DNA of 64,000 bases from Diploptera punctata (Eukaryota > Arthropoda > Insecta > Blattodea > Blaberidae), in NCBI GenBank assembly GCA_030220185.1, contig JASPKZ010004953.1, positions 532,501 through 596,500 on the forward strand, in the 5' to 3' direction. Numbering within the stretch: position 1 is the stretch's first letter; every line of letters starts with the position of its first letter. Both the position numbers and the translations under genes were made by a program. Of the stretch, positions 21,602-32,527 are shown piece by piece. The notes under the pieces were generated by a model. The model was not told the origin of the DNA. It was given only the letters and a program-made list of their open reading frames with translations, and ran no database searches.

Positions 21602-21832
21602 TTAATCAATTGAGTTGGTGTTTACTTGATGAAAATCCATATTCATTAATTAAATATTTTATTTTATTTTCATAGTTATTAAGATATAATTCAGTGACAG
21701 CTGTTTCGGTACACTGTACATACTTTGTTACCATGTCTGAAGAAGGTACAGTGTACCGAAACAGCTGTCACTGAATTATATCTTAATAAATATGAAAATC
21801 AAATAAAACTAAGTTTTATTTTTATTTAATTA
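21602..21832. mobile_element. Foldback element FB-2 with hammerhead-like core, short form
   Basis: 231-bp insert flanked by ATAATATTTTT at 21591-21601 and 21833-21843. Its arms (AAGATATAATTCAGTGACAG and complement) pair around an apex near 21718. Plus strand has CTGAAGA (21737-21743), A, hairpin GGTAC/GTACC, GAAA (21758-21761), palindrome ACAGCTGT, then C. The opposite arm has lost CTGAAGA. The 505-bp copy at 48.8-49.3 kb is the longer relative. Confidence 0.8.
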
Positions 21833-21843
21833 ATAATATTTTT

Positions 21844-22762
21844 GTCCATATAAAATATCCAGGATATGACTAGGACTGTGAAGATAAGATGACTGTGAAA
21901 TCTTGATTGTCAATTATTATCTTATATTAATCACTCCACATAAATAGGTGCCATGATAAAATATTGACGATATAATAATGATCAGTTCCCTTCCTGCATT
22001 ATCTTTATGTATGACTACATATTTACTTAACGTAATATTTACTTGACGTAATTGAGAAATAAAATTGCACCATAGACTACTATACCGTAAAAAAACCACA
22101 AATGCACAAGATTCAAAAGGGGGAAGCAATATTCCTGTCCCAAGTGAAATAAGCTTAAATGTTTTTTCAAATAACAAAAGCTTGAAATTAATATTATATC
22201 ACCACCATAATCATTATTGAAAGACCCACTGTTTTAGATCATCTATGTAAAACATATCTTCTATTAAACTCTATCTGCCCATAATATGGAATAAAATGTT
22301 AATATTGTTTTATTTGCTATTGTTTTTGTTTGCTCCAGAATAAAAAAAAGTTCCATGTATGCATTCAATTATAATTCTACTGTGTAATGTACTTTGTATG
22401 TCTAACTCAGGGGTCCTCATCTAGGGGATATGTGGATGGCGACCACAAGGTGCCCAAGCTGAGCAAAACATTTCTTCCACTTACTTGTGTTTTGCACTCT
22501 TTTAACTTTACTATCTAACCTCTCTTGGTTAACTCTTGTTTTTTCGACCCCAACGCTATTAGGGCATCCGAGGGCTAGGGAGTCTTTCCTTTCTTCCATT
22601 TCTTCTTTCCTTTATTTTCTTTCCTTCTCCAGAAAAGTCTGACCAGAGGCTATAAGATGGCAGCCCCATCACTGGTTTTGCCTTCCTTTGGCCAGCAACC
22701 AATTGAAGGGACTATTATTATGCTTTCAAGTCTTATACAAAAATTTCCCAGAAATGCTGGAG
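21844..22762. other. Spacer, no confident feature
   Basis: No gene recognised. CAGGGGTCCTCATCTAGG at 22408 resembles a hAT end but no partner was found. 22600-22760 has a 74-codon frame from 22657 running into a LINE tail, without motifs. Confidence 0.35.
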
Positions 22763-22832
22763 GGAAAATTTTCTATAGGATCGTAACAGGCCTTGGCCTA
22801 ATACTTGGAAGGAAGAAGAAGAAGAAGAAGAA
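22763..22832 (+). pseudogene. Very short LINE-F 3' end
   Basis: GGAAAATTTTCTATAGGATC, AACAGGCCTTGGCCTAATAC and a (GAA)n tail match the 3' end of the LINE at 58190-59030. Strongly 5'-truncated. Confidence 0.75.
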
Positions 22833-23112
22833 TAAAGCTATAGAATGTCTTAAAATATTATCTGCGTTCTGTATATTCTAATTTTAAGTACAGTAATTAT
22901 TACGATGTCAATCAGGAAGTTCATTTAGGCTACTATATAGAGCCTATGCTACCATTTAATACTGTAATTACCAATGTTTTACTCCATTGGGGAAGGGAAA
23001 GCCTATTCCTACCCCTTAAAGTGGAAAAAAATGAAACTAGTCTGGAGATAAAATCCAATTTCGATATTTTACTCGTATTGCTTGCAAATATCTATTTTTT
23101 ACTTATTTTTTA

Positions 23113-23187
<75 letters not shown>
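23113..23187. repeat. (ATT)n microsatellite
   Basis: Some 24 ATT units; the poly-isoleucine open frame across it is not a gene. Confidence 0.95.
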
Positions 23188-23227
23188 GCGTGCTATTATG
23201 CATTGCAGAGACTCTTGATGTCCCAAC

Positions 23228-24084
23228 TCCTTTCAAAAAACGTTAAGCTGAAAATATATAAAACTATTATTCTACCTGTTATATTATACGGGTCCACCGC
23301 TGTGGTCTCGAGGTAGCGTGCTGCCTTGTCACGCAGCGGGCCCGGGTTCGATTCCCGGTCGGGGAAGTTTTTCTGGGTGAGGTTTTTATCGGGGTTTTTC
23401 CTCACCTGTAAGACAAATGTCAGGAAAACTTTAAGGCCCAAACGGTCTCCGAAATCATATGGCCATCACCATCATTCTTATCGTCATCATCGTCATCCTT
23501 CGCTGGTGTGGAAAGCAACGGGAAGCTACAACACCTACAATTCCCTAGTAAAGCTGCAAGCATAGCATGAAAATGCTATGATTGCAGTGAAGGACCTGCC
23601 TTCGGACAGAATTACTATGGATGGATATTATATGGGTGCGAAACATGGACTCTTGCTTTAAGGGAGGAAAAGAGATTACAAGTATTTGAGAATAAAGTAC
23701 TTAGGAACATTTTTGGTCCAAAGAGAGATGAACAGACAGGTGAATGGAGAAGATTGCATAATAATGAACTACATGGACTTTATAGGAAGCCAGATATAAT
23801 AAGAACAGTTAAGTGTCATAGACTGCAATGGGCAGGACATGTTGCACGTATGGGGAATGAAAGACGTGCATGGAAGCTTCTTGTAGGAAAGCCAGAGGGA
23901 AAACGCCCAGTTGGTAAGACCAAGAATGAGGTGGGAGAACAACATTAACTATGATTTGAGGGAAGTAGATTATACAGGGAATGATTGGAAAGCATTAGCT
24001 CAGGATAGGGATGTATGGAGAGTTTATGTCCGCGCGGCCTTGAACCTACGGGTTCGATAGTGCCAGTGAGTGAGTAAGTAAGTA
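23228..24084 (+). pseudogene. LINE-D 3' part, interrupted by SINE-1
   Basis: Non-LTR ORF2 C-terminus: KLKIYKTIILPVILYG before the SINE and CETWTLALREEKRLQVFEN after it, then GPKRDEQTGEWRRLHNNELH, HVARMGNERRAWKLLVGKPE, and after one extra base RMRWENNINYDLREVDYTGN-like residues to LNLRVR and a stop. Tail is (GTGA/GTAA)n at 24065-24084. One of seven LINE-D copies here; a single frameshift at PVGKT apart from the insertion. Confidence 0.88.
23294..23625 (+). mobile_element. SINE-1, full length, inside LINE-D
   Basis: Head GTGGTCTCGAGGTAGCGTG, B box GGTTCGATTCCC, (ATC)-rich part and ATTACTATGGATGGA end. Flanked by TATTATACGGGT (23282-23293) and TATTATATGGGT (23626-23637), one mismatch in 12. Confidence 0.92.
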
Positions 24085-24152
24085 TGGAGATAAAATCGAA
24101 TTTCGATATTTTACTCGTATTACTTGCAAATATCTATTTATTTACTTATTTT

Positions 24153-24154
24153 TA

Positions 24155-24196
<42 letters not shown>

Positions 24197-24197
24197 G
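24153..24197. repeat. (ATT)n microsatellite
   Basis: About 14 ATT units, following a copy of CAAATATCTATTT...TTATTTTTATATT also seen before the run at 23.1 kb. Confidence 0.9.
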
Positions 24198-24355
24198 TGT
24201 ATGCCACCGCTGCGCTGCAGCGGGCTGGTCTAGGAGTAACATCGCGATGTTGTCTCAGACTCAGCAGGCCCGGGTTCAATTCGTTGTCCGAATAAGTTTA
24301 TTCACCTTTAAGAAAAAGTCAAGAAACTGTAAGGCACAAAGAGTGAGCTTATAAT
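24198..24355 (+). mobile_element. tRNA-like SINE head, unclassified
   Basis: CTGGTCTAGGAGTAACATCG with B box GGTTCAATTCG, then AAGAAAAAGTCAAGAAACTG and GGCACAAAGAG, which echo the SINE-1 body (AAGACAAATGTCAGGAAAAC, GGCCCAAACGG). Diverged SINE-1 relative. Confidence 0.55.
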
Positions 24356-24359
24356 CGTT

Positions 24360-24853
24360 GGATAAGCAGGGTTGGTGTAACTTTCTAGTTTTCAAATGTA
24401 TCCTCTTTTTTTTTTTCTACAATTTTATCAATGAATGTAGAAGAAAAGTGGGCTAAGCACATCGCCATGCTTCATATCTTTCTCCACAGTAAAATTCAAA
24501 GTCATCCAATTAAGTTTACTTTGTAAAGAATAAATAAAAACGACTTTTACCTACTTTGAAAGATGATGAAAGTAGATCAGAATAAAATATTTTAACCAAG
24601 AAAGAAAGGATCAACATATTTATCGTTTAATTCTCGATGCTTGATTATATTTAATGTATTTGGTATCTGCATATGATTTTTCTTTAACGGAATCTTTACA
24701 AATTTTCTGAATTATATGTGAAATTCAAACCGAAATTATCGAGTCTAATTAGTTAATGTGTTAGTTTAGACATTTCACTATCTTTAACATAAAGACTTAA
24801 CATATGACCACTTCAAATAATTATCTATGACATTAGAAAGTTAAAACTCATAT
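24360..24853. other. AT-rich spacer
   Basis: Nothing recognised. Confidence 0.4.
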
Positions 24854-25166
24854 ATCCATCCATAGTACTTACTGCCCGAGGGCAGGTCCTTCACTGCAAT
24901 CATGGCATTTTCATGCTATGCTTTGCAGCTTTACTAGGGACTTACAGGTGTGGTAGCTTCCCGTTGCTCTCCTTACCGGTGAAGGAAGATGATGATAATG
25001 ATAAGGATGATAATGACGGCCGGATGATTTTCGGGGACTGTTGGCCTTAAACTTCCTGACATTTGTCTTAAAAAACCTCACTCAGGAGCCTGTCCCGACC
25101 GGGAATCTAACCCGGGCCCGCTGCCTGGCAAGGCAGCACGCTACCTCGAGACCACAGCGGTGGACT
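24854..25166 (-). mobile_element. SINE-1
   Basis: ATCCATCCATAGTACTTACTG at left; head at right with ATCTAACCCGGGCC (B-box complement). Deletion in the AAACCTCAC region relative to the consensus. Flanked by AT-rich runs, TSD not resolvable. Confidence 0.85.
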
Positions 25167-25176
25167 ATATATATAT

Positions 25177-25214
<38 letters not shown>

Positions 25215-25215
25215 A
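25167..25215. repeat. (AT)n microsatellite
   Basis: AT dinucleotide run broken once near 25189. Confidence 0.95.
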
Positions 25216-25312
25216 TCTCTTATCTTATACTATTGATTTTGATTTATACTTTCAAACTCATAGTTTGTAAAACTAAAAATTAGTTACGAGTTTTCTTTCT
25301 CGCTATTACCTT

Positions 25313-25495
25313 TGTAATCTAGGCGTTAAGCTCCTTATCCCTGATCCCAAAGATCGGGGTTCAAACCCGGTCGCAGACGATGGATTTTTTAAGGTGGAAA
25401 AATTCAAGAGACATGCCTTCCTGGAGGATTTGAAGCCATGGGTTTTGAGTCTGAATATTTCATAGAATAACCTGGAGTTTCCCGTAAAGGTACAC
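25313..25495 (+). mobile_element. SINE-4 head and partial body
   Basis: GCGTTAAGCTCCTTATCCC, B box GGTTCAAACCCGG, then CGATGGATTTTTTAAGG and CCTTCCTGGAGGATTTGAAG. 3' half missing. Confidence 0.6.
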
Positions 25496-25785
25496 CCAAA
25501 TGGAGAAGTAAGGGTATTGAATAGACATAATTATAGTAATATGAGTAGTTCTGAAGTCCTCTACGTGTTTCAAATGTTTTAACTGATATCAGGAAATATT
25601 CTTCTTCGTTTTGGTTTATTCCATACAATGTATTTATCTAATTATTTTAACAACCTTCCTATTTTAACTGATTACAATCTTATCTTCTTTCTTTTGTTTA
25701 CCCAGTAACTCTTATATTTAGCTCTCGGTTTCTTATTATTATTTAACCGCTTTATTCGTAAAGGACCTAACTTACTGTCTTTATC
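25496..25785. other. Spacer, no feature
   Basis: No element or coding signal recognised. Confidence 0.35.
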
Positions 25786-26122
25786 AAACCTGTAGGTTAT
25801 GACCGCGCGGACATAAGCTCTCCATACACCCCTATCCTGAGCTAATGTTTTCCAATCATCCCCTGTATAATCTATTTCCCTCAAATCAATGTTAATATTA
25901 TTCTTCCACCTCAACTAGGCGGTTTCTCTCTTGTTTTCCTACAATAAGTTTCCATGCCCCTCTTTCATTCCCCATCCGTGTCACATGCCCTGTCCATGAG
26001 TCTATGATACTTGATTGTTCTTATTATGTCTGGTTTCCTATAACGATCACGTAACTCACTGTTATTAAAGTCTTCTCCATTCGCCTGTCTGTTTATCTCT
26101 CTTTGGTCAAAAAATTAGGACC
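25786..26122 (-). pseudogene. LINE-D 3' part, minus copy
   Basis: Minus frame gives RWKNNINIDLREIDYTGDDW, LAQDRGVWRAYVRAVITYRF; upstream the HVTRMGNERGAWKLIV segment is present after a shift, and complement of AGAGATAAACAGACAGGCG marks the GPKRDEQTGEW block. Truncated near the 'GPKRD' region. Confidence 0.85.
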
Positions 26123-26153
26123 AATAAATATTAATTTTTTATTCATTTAATTT

Positions 26154-26501
26154 GTCCCGCGCCGTAGCCGAGCGGTTAAGGTAGGAAGCCTTGGCGCAGA
26201 GCTACGGGACTTGCGCTGGTTCGAGTCTCCATGGGGGAAGAAATTTTCTCATGGTATTTCGGCCAGTATGGGACCGGTGCCCACCCAGCATCGTGAGGCA
26301 ATTGGGTAGCTACAATAAGTAGCGGCTCCAGGTTGAGGAACCAGCTATAACGGCTGGGGGACTCGACATGCTAACCACATGTCACCCCTACACTGGCTGT
26401 TGATCATCTACCTCTGTGATTGACACATGTGGGTGTGAAGGGCCAGCAGCCGGCTGGTAAAAGGGCAACCGCTGAAAAGTGGAAAGACCCTCAATCGGAA
26501 T
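26154..26501 (+). mobile_element. SINE-3, full length
   Basis: Head GCCGTAGCCGAGCGGTTAAG (serine/leucine-tRNA-like A box) with B box GGTTCGAGTCTCC; body GGACCGGTGCCCACCCAGC, GGCTGGGGGACTCGACATG. Flanked by ATTCATTTAATTT at 26141-26153 and 26502-26514. Confidence 0.92.
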
Positions 26502-26574
26502 ATTCATTTAATTTACTTTTAACAGCGTCAATTAAGCCTTCAAAATTCGCTTCTCCAAAATAGTATTTAAAATA

Positions 26575-26874
26575 AAGGTAAAATGACCCCGCTACAGGCG
26601 TCAGGAGGCCCTTTGGGGTATTAGGAGGTTAAGGCTCCAACTTTTTTTAGACAATCGGCACTTGATGTCAGCCGGGTTGTCATCCCTGCGTGACGGCCGT
26701 CTTTACCCCCAGAACAAGCGTCTGGTACTCATTTACGTTAGAGGCTGAATCGACCCCAGGGCCACAGTGCCGCCAGAAGGTTTGGGTCAGTTTAAAAATC
26801 CTGACCCCAACGGGACTCGAACCCTCGATCTTCCAGCTTGTAGCGCAGTGCCTTAACCACTATGCTACGGCCCC
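26575..26874 (-). mobile_element. SINE-5, full length
   Basis: tRNA-like head at right on the minus strand (complement of ACTATGCTACGGCCCC is the A-box region; GGGACTCGAACCCTCGA is the B-box complement). Body with GTCAGCCGGGTTGTC and ACCCCCAGAACAAGCGTCTG. Flanked by AGTATTTAAAATA at 26562-26574 and 26875-26887. Confidence 0.92.
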
Positions 26875-26892
26875 AGTATTTAAAATAGTTTT

Positions 26893-27396
26893 AGATAGAT
26901 AGATCATCGGTTGATTAATGTCTTTGACATCGTCCGATTCCTAATAGCCAATTTTGTCGGTCCATCCAATCTCCTGTTTGTAGATGTTTCTCCTTAATGT
27001 ATAAACATATTCCCTGACTCCAGGAGGTTTTAGGTCTTCCTCTGCCTCGTCTTCCCTGAGATTTCCATTCCAAAACAGATTTTGGTAGTCGATCCTCTTC
27101 CATTCGCTGGACATGTGAGTACCATCTTAATTGTTGAGTTTTAATATAATCTAAAATAGTGTCTTCAATCTTCATTTCCTTCCTTATAACTGAGTTCCTA
27201 ATTGTTTCTCTTCTTGAAATTCTTGCTGCCCTTCGTTTAAAATCCATTTCCGTTGTCAAAAGGTACTTATTTGTTTTTGTTGTTAATGGTCAAAGTTCTG
27301 CTCCATAAGTAACGATGTTTTTAACAATTGTGTGATATATATTCATTTTATTTTGATTACTTATATTTTTATTCCACAATATTCCATTGAGGCAAG
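26893..27396 (-). pseudogene. LINE-A 3' part
   Basis: Minus frame of 114 codons: TEMDFKRRAARISRRETIRN, QQLRWYSHVQRMEEDRLPKS, WKSQGRRGRGRPKTSW and a tail with WMDRQNWLLGIGRCQ. C-terminus of a non-LTR ORF2; 3' end in GATAGATAG-type sequence at 26893. Bases 27190-27396 align with 1-210. Confidence 0.87.
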
Positions 27397-28257
27397 CTTA
27401 TCTACCTAATTTAATCATGAATCCTTTAGTATATTAGATACATTTTTTAAAATTTACAGATAGTGAACATAACTTATATCAAGGGCACTGTAGAAAAATG
27501 ATGACGTTAGTACAATATTTAATATGAATGTAGATCTCTATTCACGTTGTTTATTTGAGTTACGCCGTTATTAAGCAGAACCTTGAGTTTCTCGTGACAC
27601 TTAACCTGCTTTGTTTCCTTCCTGCAGGAAGAGTATTAAGTCTGCGACCATATGTTGCAGTAAAGTGAAATTGTTCCTGTAAGCAACCGGACAACCTTTC
27701 CACAACTACTTATATGGCAATAAAAGGTCATATATGTATTTCGGTGAGCAGTTCACCTTGTCATATCAACAACACATGGCTTTTTGTATCGCTTGATAAT
27801 GCGATTTTTATTAACTAAGCGTACTAAGCAATAAGCAGTACGATTAAAAATGCCGTGACAATCTGATAATTACGCTTCTTAGATACACAGCAGAATAAAA
27901 GTTTCAAGTTATTTTGTGCAAAATAAAACACTTATGCATAGAATATCTCCATTTAATAAGTTCCAGATAAAATAAAAGCATTCAAATTAGAGCTGACTGG
28001 TCCAGATGCAAAGCTGCCACAGAATTAAATAATACTCGCATGAGTAAAAAAGAGATATCTCCAAAATTATGAAAATAAAATATTTAACTATAAAGAGTGA
28101 CTGTTTTTTTAGTCATAAAATATTGATATTGTAGGTCAGGTCAATATCTTATAGTGCCAATGATTTGTACATTTCACACTGCATTCCATGGTAACTCGTC
28201 ATTTTGGATTCTTGGTGTGTAAAAAAAAAGGTAAAATTGGGATGGAGATATATCTCT
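27397..28257. other. Spacer without recognised repeats
   Basis: One of the longer stretches with no match elsewhere in the window. No sustained frame; composition slightly less AT-rich at 27540-27780. Confidence 0.4.
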
Positions 28258-28345
28258 TTACATTACATTACATTACATTACATTAATTTAGCCTGGTGGA
28301 GTTAAGGTCATGTGGCCTTCTCTTCCACTCACCAGGACAAACATA
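28258..28345 (-). pseudogene. Short LINE 3' end with (ACATT)n tail
   Basis: A (ACATT)n pentamer run at 28259-28284 joins GCCTGGTGGAGTTAAGGTCA and GTGGCCTTCTCTTCCACTC. On the minus strand this reads as a truncated retroelement 3' end followed by a (TAATG)n tail. Inference from tail form. Confidence 0.45.
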
Positions 28346-28417
28346 TATTACATCAGAATATAACAATCTTAATCAACTCTAATATTAAATACTAAGTAAA
28401 AATTTGATCAAAAGATC

Positions 28418-28758
28418 CGTCCATCCATAGTAATTCTGCCCGAGGGCAGGTCCTTCACTGCAATCATAGCATTTTCATGCTGTGCTTGCAGTTTTACTAG
28501 GGAATTGTAGGTGTGGTAGCTTCCCGTTGCTTTCCACACCGGTGAAGGATTATGATGGTGCTGATGATAATGATATGGATGATGATGATGGCCATACGAT
28601 TTCGGGGACCGTTTGGGCCTTAAAGTTTTCCTGACATTTGTCTTACAGGTGAGGAAAAATCCCGATAAAAACCTCACCCAGAAAAACTGCCCCGACCGGG
28701 GATCGAACCCGGGCCCCCTGCGTGACAAGGCAGCACGCTACCTCGAGACCACAGCGGT
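28418..28758 (-). mobile_element. SINE-1, full length
   Basis: CGTCCATCCATAGTAATTC at left, (GAT)-rich part, GGGGATCGAACCCGGGC (B-box complement) and ACCACAGCGGT at right. Close to consensus. Confidence 0.9.
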
Positions 28759-29101
28759 ATCTAATATATTACGATCTATAATACAACCAGTTAATGTTAG
28801 TTAAAATTAAGACTAAAATGTATACAAGCAAGACATATTAAATTGTCCCTGTCTAGTGTATATAAAAAACAAAGGAAAATAATGAGATATAGAAAACTAA
28901 TTTTACGATTATACAATATTTAAAACAAAACAAATGAAAAATAGAATGGTTCTCAACATTTTAAAGTTTAGAACCTACCTTGGAGGATATTAAACTTGTT
29001 AGAGATCATTAGGTTATATTAGGAAAGTCTAATCATTGACGAAAATGTAAATACTGTAAGACTTCTTACTTACCATCATAGTTTAAGATCATACATTATA
29101 G
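28759..29101. other. AT-rich spacer
   Basis: Nothing recognised. Confidence 0.4.
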
Positions 29102-29250
29102 GTACATTTACATGCCCCAACCCACCCGGGTCTTACCTGTCTGGAGAGAGATCTTAAACTTTAAATCATGCACATAACTTTTTTGATCACACAACGACAT
29201 TTAGGGTGTCCCCGAATGAGTGATCAGTTCTCCGAGACAACACAACATTA
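29102..29250 (+). repeat. R7 dispersed repeat
   Basis: ACCCGGGTCTTACCTGTC, GATCACACAACGACATTTAG and TCTCCGAGACAACAC match 32588-32748. Confidence 0.55.
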
Positions 29251-29251
29251 A

Positions 29252-29403
29252 CAGCCTCGGTAGCGCAGTAGCCAGAGCGTCTCATAACTCATACACTTAT
29301 TCAAAACATGGCGAATTTAATAATTATTATGATCTCCAGGTGGTATTCGGGGACCATTTGGGCCTTAAAGTTTCCTGACATTTGTCTCATCACCCAGGAG
29401 TTT
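29252..29403 (+). mobile_element. Diverged tRNA-like head joined to SINE-1 body piece
   Basis: GCCTCGGTAGCGCAGTAGCC is tRNA-A-box-like; 29340-29400 has GGGGACCATTTGGGCC and CCTGACATTTGTCTCATC, the SINE-1 body read in complement. Structure is mosaic. Confidence 0.4.
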
Positions 29404-29670
29404 CTTGAACAAGCTAATTTAGTTACGCTTACTTCCCGAGTGATATGTAGTCAGCACATCGTCTCAATGAGTCATCTTGTAGACAACTAAAGATTGCTTG
29501 GATGGGGAAGGCCCGATAAATGTTGCTCATAGGCACTGATTTAGGCATGAAGTTATTCTACGAGCCCGAAAATATTCAGACTCGTGGCATATGCACAACC
29601 TGTATGGCTTATAAGTCTCATCCCGGAATGGAATTGTCAGGCCTCTGACTTAAATATGTTCAATATGCTC
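29404..29670 (-). mobile_element. SINE-4, diverged body
   Basis: AAGCTAATTTAGTTACGCTT, CGAGCCCGAAAATATTCAG and CATCCCGGAATGGAATTGTC parallel SINE-4 minus copies and the 50.6 kb copy. No head recognisable. Confidence 0.55.
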
Positions 29671-29773
29671 GATCAGTAGATGTACCTGCAACGAGAGAGT
29701 ATCGGATCCAAAAAAAGTAATTAGATCAGTATTTATAGAAGTCAGTATCCTAACAAGAGGTTGTGTTTTTCCT

Positions 29774-30270
29774 GACTATTTAACTCATGCCCCAAAAGGT
29801 AGTCAATGACCAATCACATTTCAATGAATTTTGATTTACAACCAAACACGGTCTTTTTTCACTTTCATTTTATCAAGTGGCTTACAGATTGCAAATATAG
29901 TGCTCGAATGTAGCCAGATTCTGCTTGCGAGATATAATAGAAAAAACATTCGTATTAATTTATTATACCACAAAAAAACACTGTTTGCACTTTCTTAAAC
30001 GTATTATTTCAGAGGAATTGACGTTGCAGAAAAATATAATTGACATATTTACATCATAGGACATCAGAAATTAATTAATAAACTGTAATGATGTGTTTCA
30101 TTTTTTCTCCACTAGGGTACATTCTTATAATATTGCTATTATATTTGGCAATAAATATGATGTGGTTGCAGTGATGAACAAACGAAAGATAACGTTTCTC
30201 ATTTGTTTTCAAACATTACTTCGTGAGTCGTGAATATATCGATAATTTGGAAATCACTCATGCCATTACT
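29774..30270 (+). mobile_element. M element followed by P block
   Basis: Starts CTATTTAACTCATGCCCC and ends TCATGCCATTACTTATGA. The interior has a deletion relative to 18663-19473. Continues directly into the P block. Confidence 0.75.
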
Positions 30271-30280
30271 TATGAAAAAA

Positions 30281-30903
30281 TCACGAGCGACAAAGTCTAA
30301 TGAAAAACTCAACCTCGCGTTGGATTTGGAGTGACTATTTAACGAATAATAGAACATAAGAAGATAAAAATAATTATAATGTTTAATATTTACCAAATGC
30401 GAGTTATTTATACCGATCTTATTTCCGGGCAATTTCTAATCCGGCTGTATAGTATAAATATCATATATTTATTGTTAAATCTCTTTGGGCTTGGGAAACA
30501 TCAATAACAGATGATTATATGATAAATAAATATTTAAAAAAAATGCAGATTCATTATACAACATTTTATTAATTTTTAGAGCAACAGAACTAACCTTCCT
30601 TTTATCTGGTAATTTCTTAAGCTGTTTTCTTTTGGTATTTGTTGCTGTACTATGTCGATCGTATATTGTTGAATCGATTTCCTTGACAAATAAGTTCATT
30701 TGCGGAGGGAGATATATCTCATTACGAATTTTAATTTCAAAAGTTGTGTTGGCAACACTGACAGGAAGAGGCAACTTTATCGGTCTGTGAGATAAATAGT
30801 CAAATGAATTGAAATTTGTGTAAATTACAGCACCGCTCATTACGTGACATTTTGTAAAAGAGAATAAAACAATGCTTTTTTGAAACAAATTCAGGAAATA
30901 CAC
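30281..30903 (+). repeat. P block, single-unit copy
   Basis: Homologous to 4113-5325 but without the SINE and without the tandem duplication. It encodes the 142-codon minus frame listed separately. Confidence 0.6.
30475..30903 (-). CDS. 142-codon ORF in P block, unknown repeat-encoded protein
   Basis: ATG at 30903 to stop at 30475. The peptide has a hydrophobic start (MYFLNLFQKSIVLFSF), then PIKLPLPVSVANTTFEIKIR and a lysine-rich segment TNTKRKQLKKLPDKRKVSS. The minus frame at 5156-5362 in the other P copy shares the PLPV, RNE.Y and lysine-rich features, so the frame is partly conserved between repeat copies. No family recognised; may simply be a long open stretch in AT-rich repeat DNA. Confidence 0.25.
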   Translation of the reverse strand: MYFLNLFQKSIVLFSFTKCHVMSGAVIYTNFNSFDYLSHRPIKLPLPVSVANTTFEIKIRNEIYLPPQMNLFVKEIDSTIYDRHSTATNTKRKQLKKLPDKRKVSSVALKINKMLYNESAFFLNIYLSYNHLLLMFPKPKEI

Positions 30904-31279
30904 GACCTCTAGGCTACGGATTTGTAAACCTCAATAATAATTTACAATTACTTTGGCGCATAGAATCAGTAATTCTTAATGCGTTATTTTTACAGATAAG
31001 GCATCGGTACAGTTATCTTTATGAAGGAAATCGTAGCCGTACCGCGAGGAGAAAGCGGAAGACAATGCAAACACCTGAGCAATGTACGAGGACGGTGTAA
31101 AACAAAGAAATGACGCGCAACATTACGAGGAGAACTTGAATTAACGGTTTTGTTTTTTTCGGTCGTGAATTCTGATGAAAGTGATACCAACGTTATCATC
31201 TCAATCTTGATAAGTTATCAATTTAAGTATATTTGTACTTAACAATATTTCAATTATTAAATAAATATATAAATAAAGC
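30904..31279. other. Spacer, no feature
   Basis: 31000-31180 is relatively GC-rich with CpGs but has no sustained frame or match. Confidence 0.35.
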
Positions 31280-32070
31280 TGATATAATAAAAAATGAAAC
31301 GAAGAAACAAATAAAGGAATAAAATTAGATAAAACACACTACTTGAAAACATTATTATATGCTGATGACCAGGTAATAATAGCAAATACGGAAGACGAAC
31401 TTCAAAGGAATATTTTTAAACTACATAATATATGTGAACAATATAATCTCAAAATATCCATAGAAAAAACTAAGGTAATGGCATTCCAAGGGAAAAATCA
31501 AATCAGATCCAAAATAGTAATAGGAAACAAAATCATAGAACAGGTGAACCATCTCAATTATCTAGGATGTGACATTTCATTTAATTATGATAATGATATA
31601 ACTAATAAAATAGCAAAATTCCAGGGAATATGTGGTACGATAAAACGATCACTAAATAACAAAACAACAAGAGAGACCCAATTGAAATTTTACAAAACGT
31701 TGGCAGTACCGGTACTGCTCTATGGTTCAGAAGCCTGGATACATAAAAAACAAGATCTAAGTAGGATAACGGCGGGAGAAATGAAATGTTTGAGATCTGT
31801 TAAAGGGTGCACTAAGGAAGACAGAATCAAGAACACAGAAATAAGACAGGAACTTGAAATATTTGCAATAACTGATAAAATAGATACATATATACAAAAA
31901 TGGAACAACACATAGACAGAATGAATGAAGATAGATATCCAAAACAAATAAAATACAAACCTAAAGGCACCCGAGATCTGGGCAGACCTAGAAAGAGATG
32001 TGCTGAAGTCGGAACGGGTCAACAGACCTAATCCATAAATGCAGATGATGATGATGATGATGATAATAAA
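31280..32070 (+). pseudogene. LINE-C, RT catalytic region to 3' end
   Basis: 190-codon frame 31343-31912 with the catalytic box in LLYADDQVIIANTEDELQ, then ISIEKTKVMAFQGKNQIRSK, HLNYLGCDISFNYDND, LKFYKTLAVPVLLYGSEAW and EMKCLRSVKGCT. After a frameshift it continues RMNEDRYPKQIKYKP and GRPRKRCAE, ending in (GAT)n at 32043-32065. The longest RT frame in the window; 5'-truncated before the A/B RT motifs. Confidence 0.9.
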
Positions 32071-32193
32071 TAAAGCTTGTCCTGAATATTGTGGAAACCA
32101 CATTTTTGCAATTTATTGTTGCGTTAAATATGAAATGACATACCGCAGTATCTCAAGTTTTGATTAAAGATATTCGTCTCAAGTAATTAATTA

Positions 32194-32507
32194 CACCAGC
32201 CTCATGGGCTAGTGGTCTGACTACAGTTTATGAGGTCCCGGGTTCAATTCCCCGGTCAAACCATAGGAATTTTTTTCCTTAAATGGAATTATTCCTGTGG
32301 TTGCCCATGGTCTGGGATTTAGGTTAAATTTGTAGGTTAAGAACTCTCCTGGCGTTTCTTTATCATTCATCGCCCATCACATCATCAGGGTAACGTAACT
32401 CCGCCTTCTAGGCGCCCCAACTTCAGAAGTGGGTTACAATTACGGCAATGCCCGCAGAGAATACCAGAAATGTCGAAACAACAACCTGGGACATTGAATA
32501 AAAAAAT
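32194..32507 (+). mobile_element. SINE-2, tRNA-derived, full length
   Basis: Head GGGCTAGTGGTCTGACTAC with B box GGTTCAATTCCCC. Tail with GGCGCCCCAACTTCAGAAG, GGGTTACAATTACGGC and a terminal A run, the same tail as SINE-1b. Possible short TSD AATTAAT; not decisive. Confidence 0.88.
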
Positions 32508-32527
32508 TAATCGTTTTAATTGAAGTC

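Noticed and set aside
21737..21770. Calling FB-2 an active hammerhead ribozyme
   Set aside because: Stem I extends only two pairs and an extra base precedes stem II, so activity cannot be claimed from sequence.
22408..22430. hAT terminus (CAGGGGTCCTCATCTAGG)
   Set aside because: No inverted partner or 8-bp duplication found within reach.
22946..23218. 90-codon frame with poly-isoleucine
   Set aside because: It is the translation of the (ATT)n run at 23113-23187.
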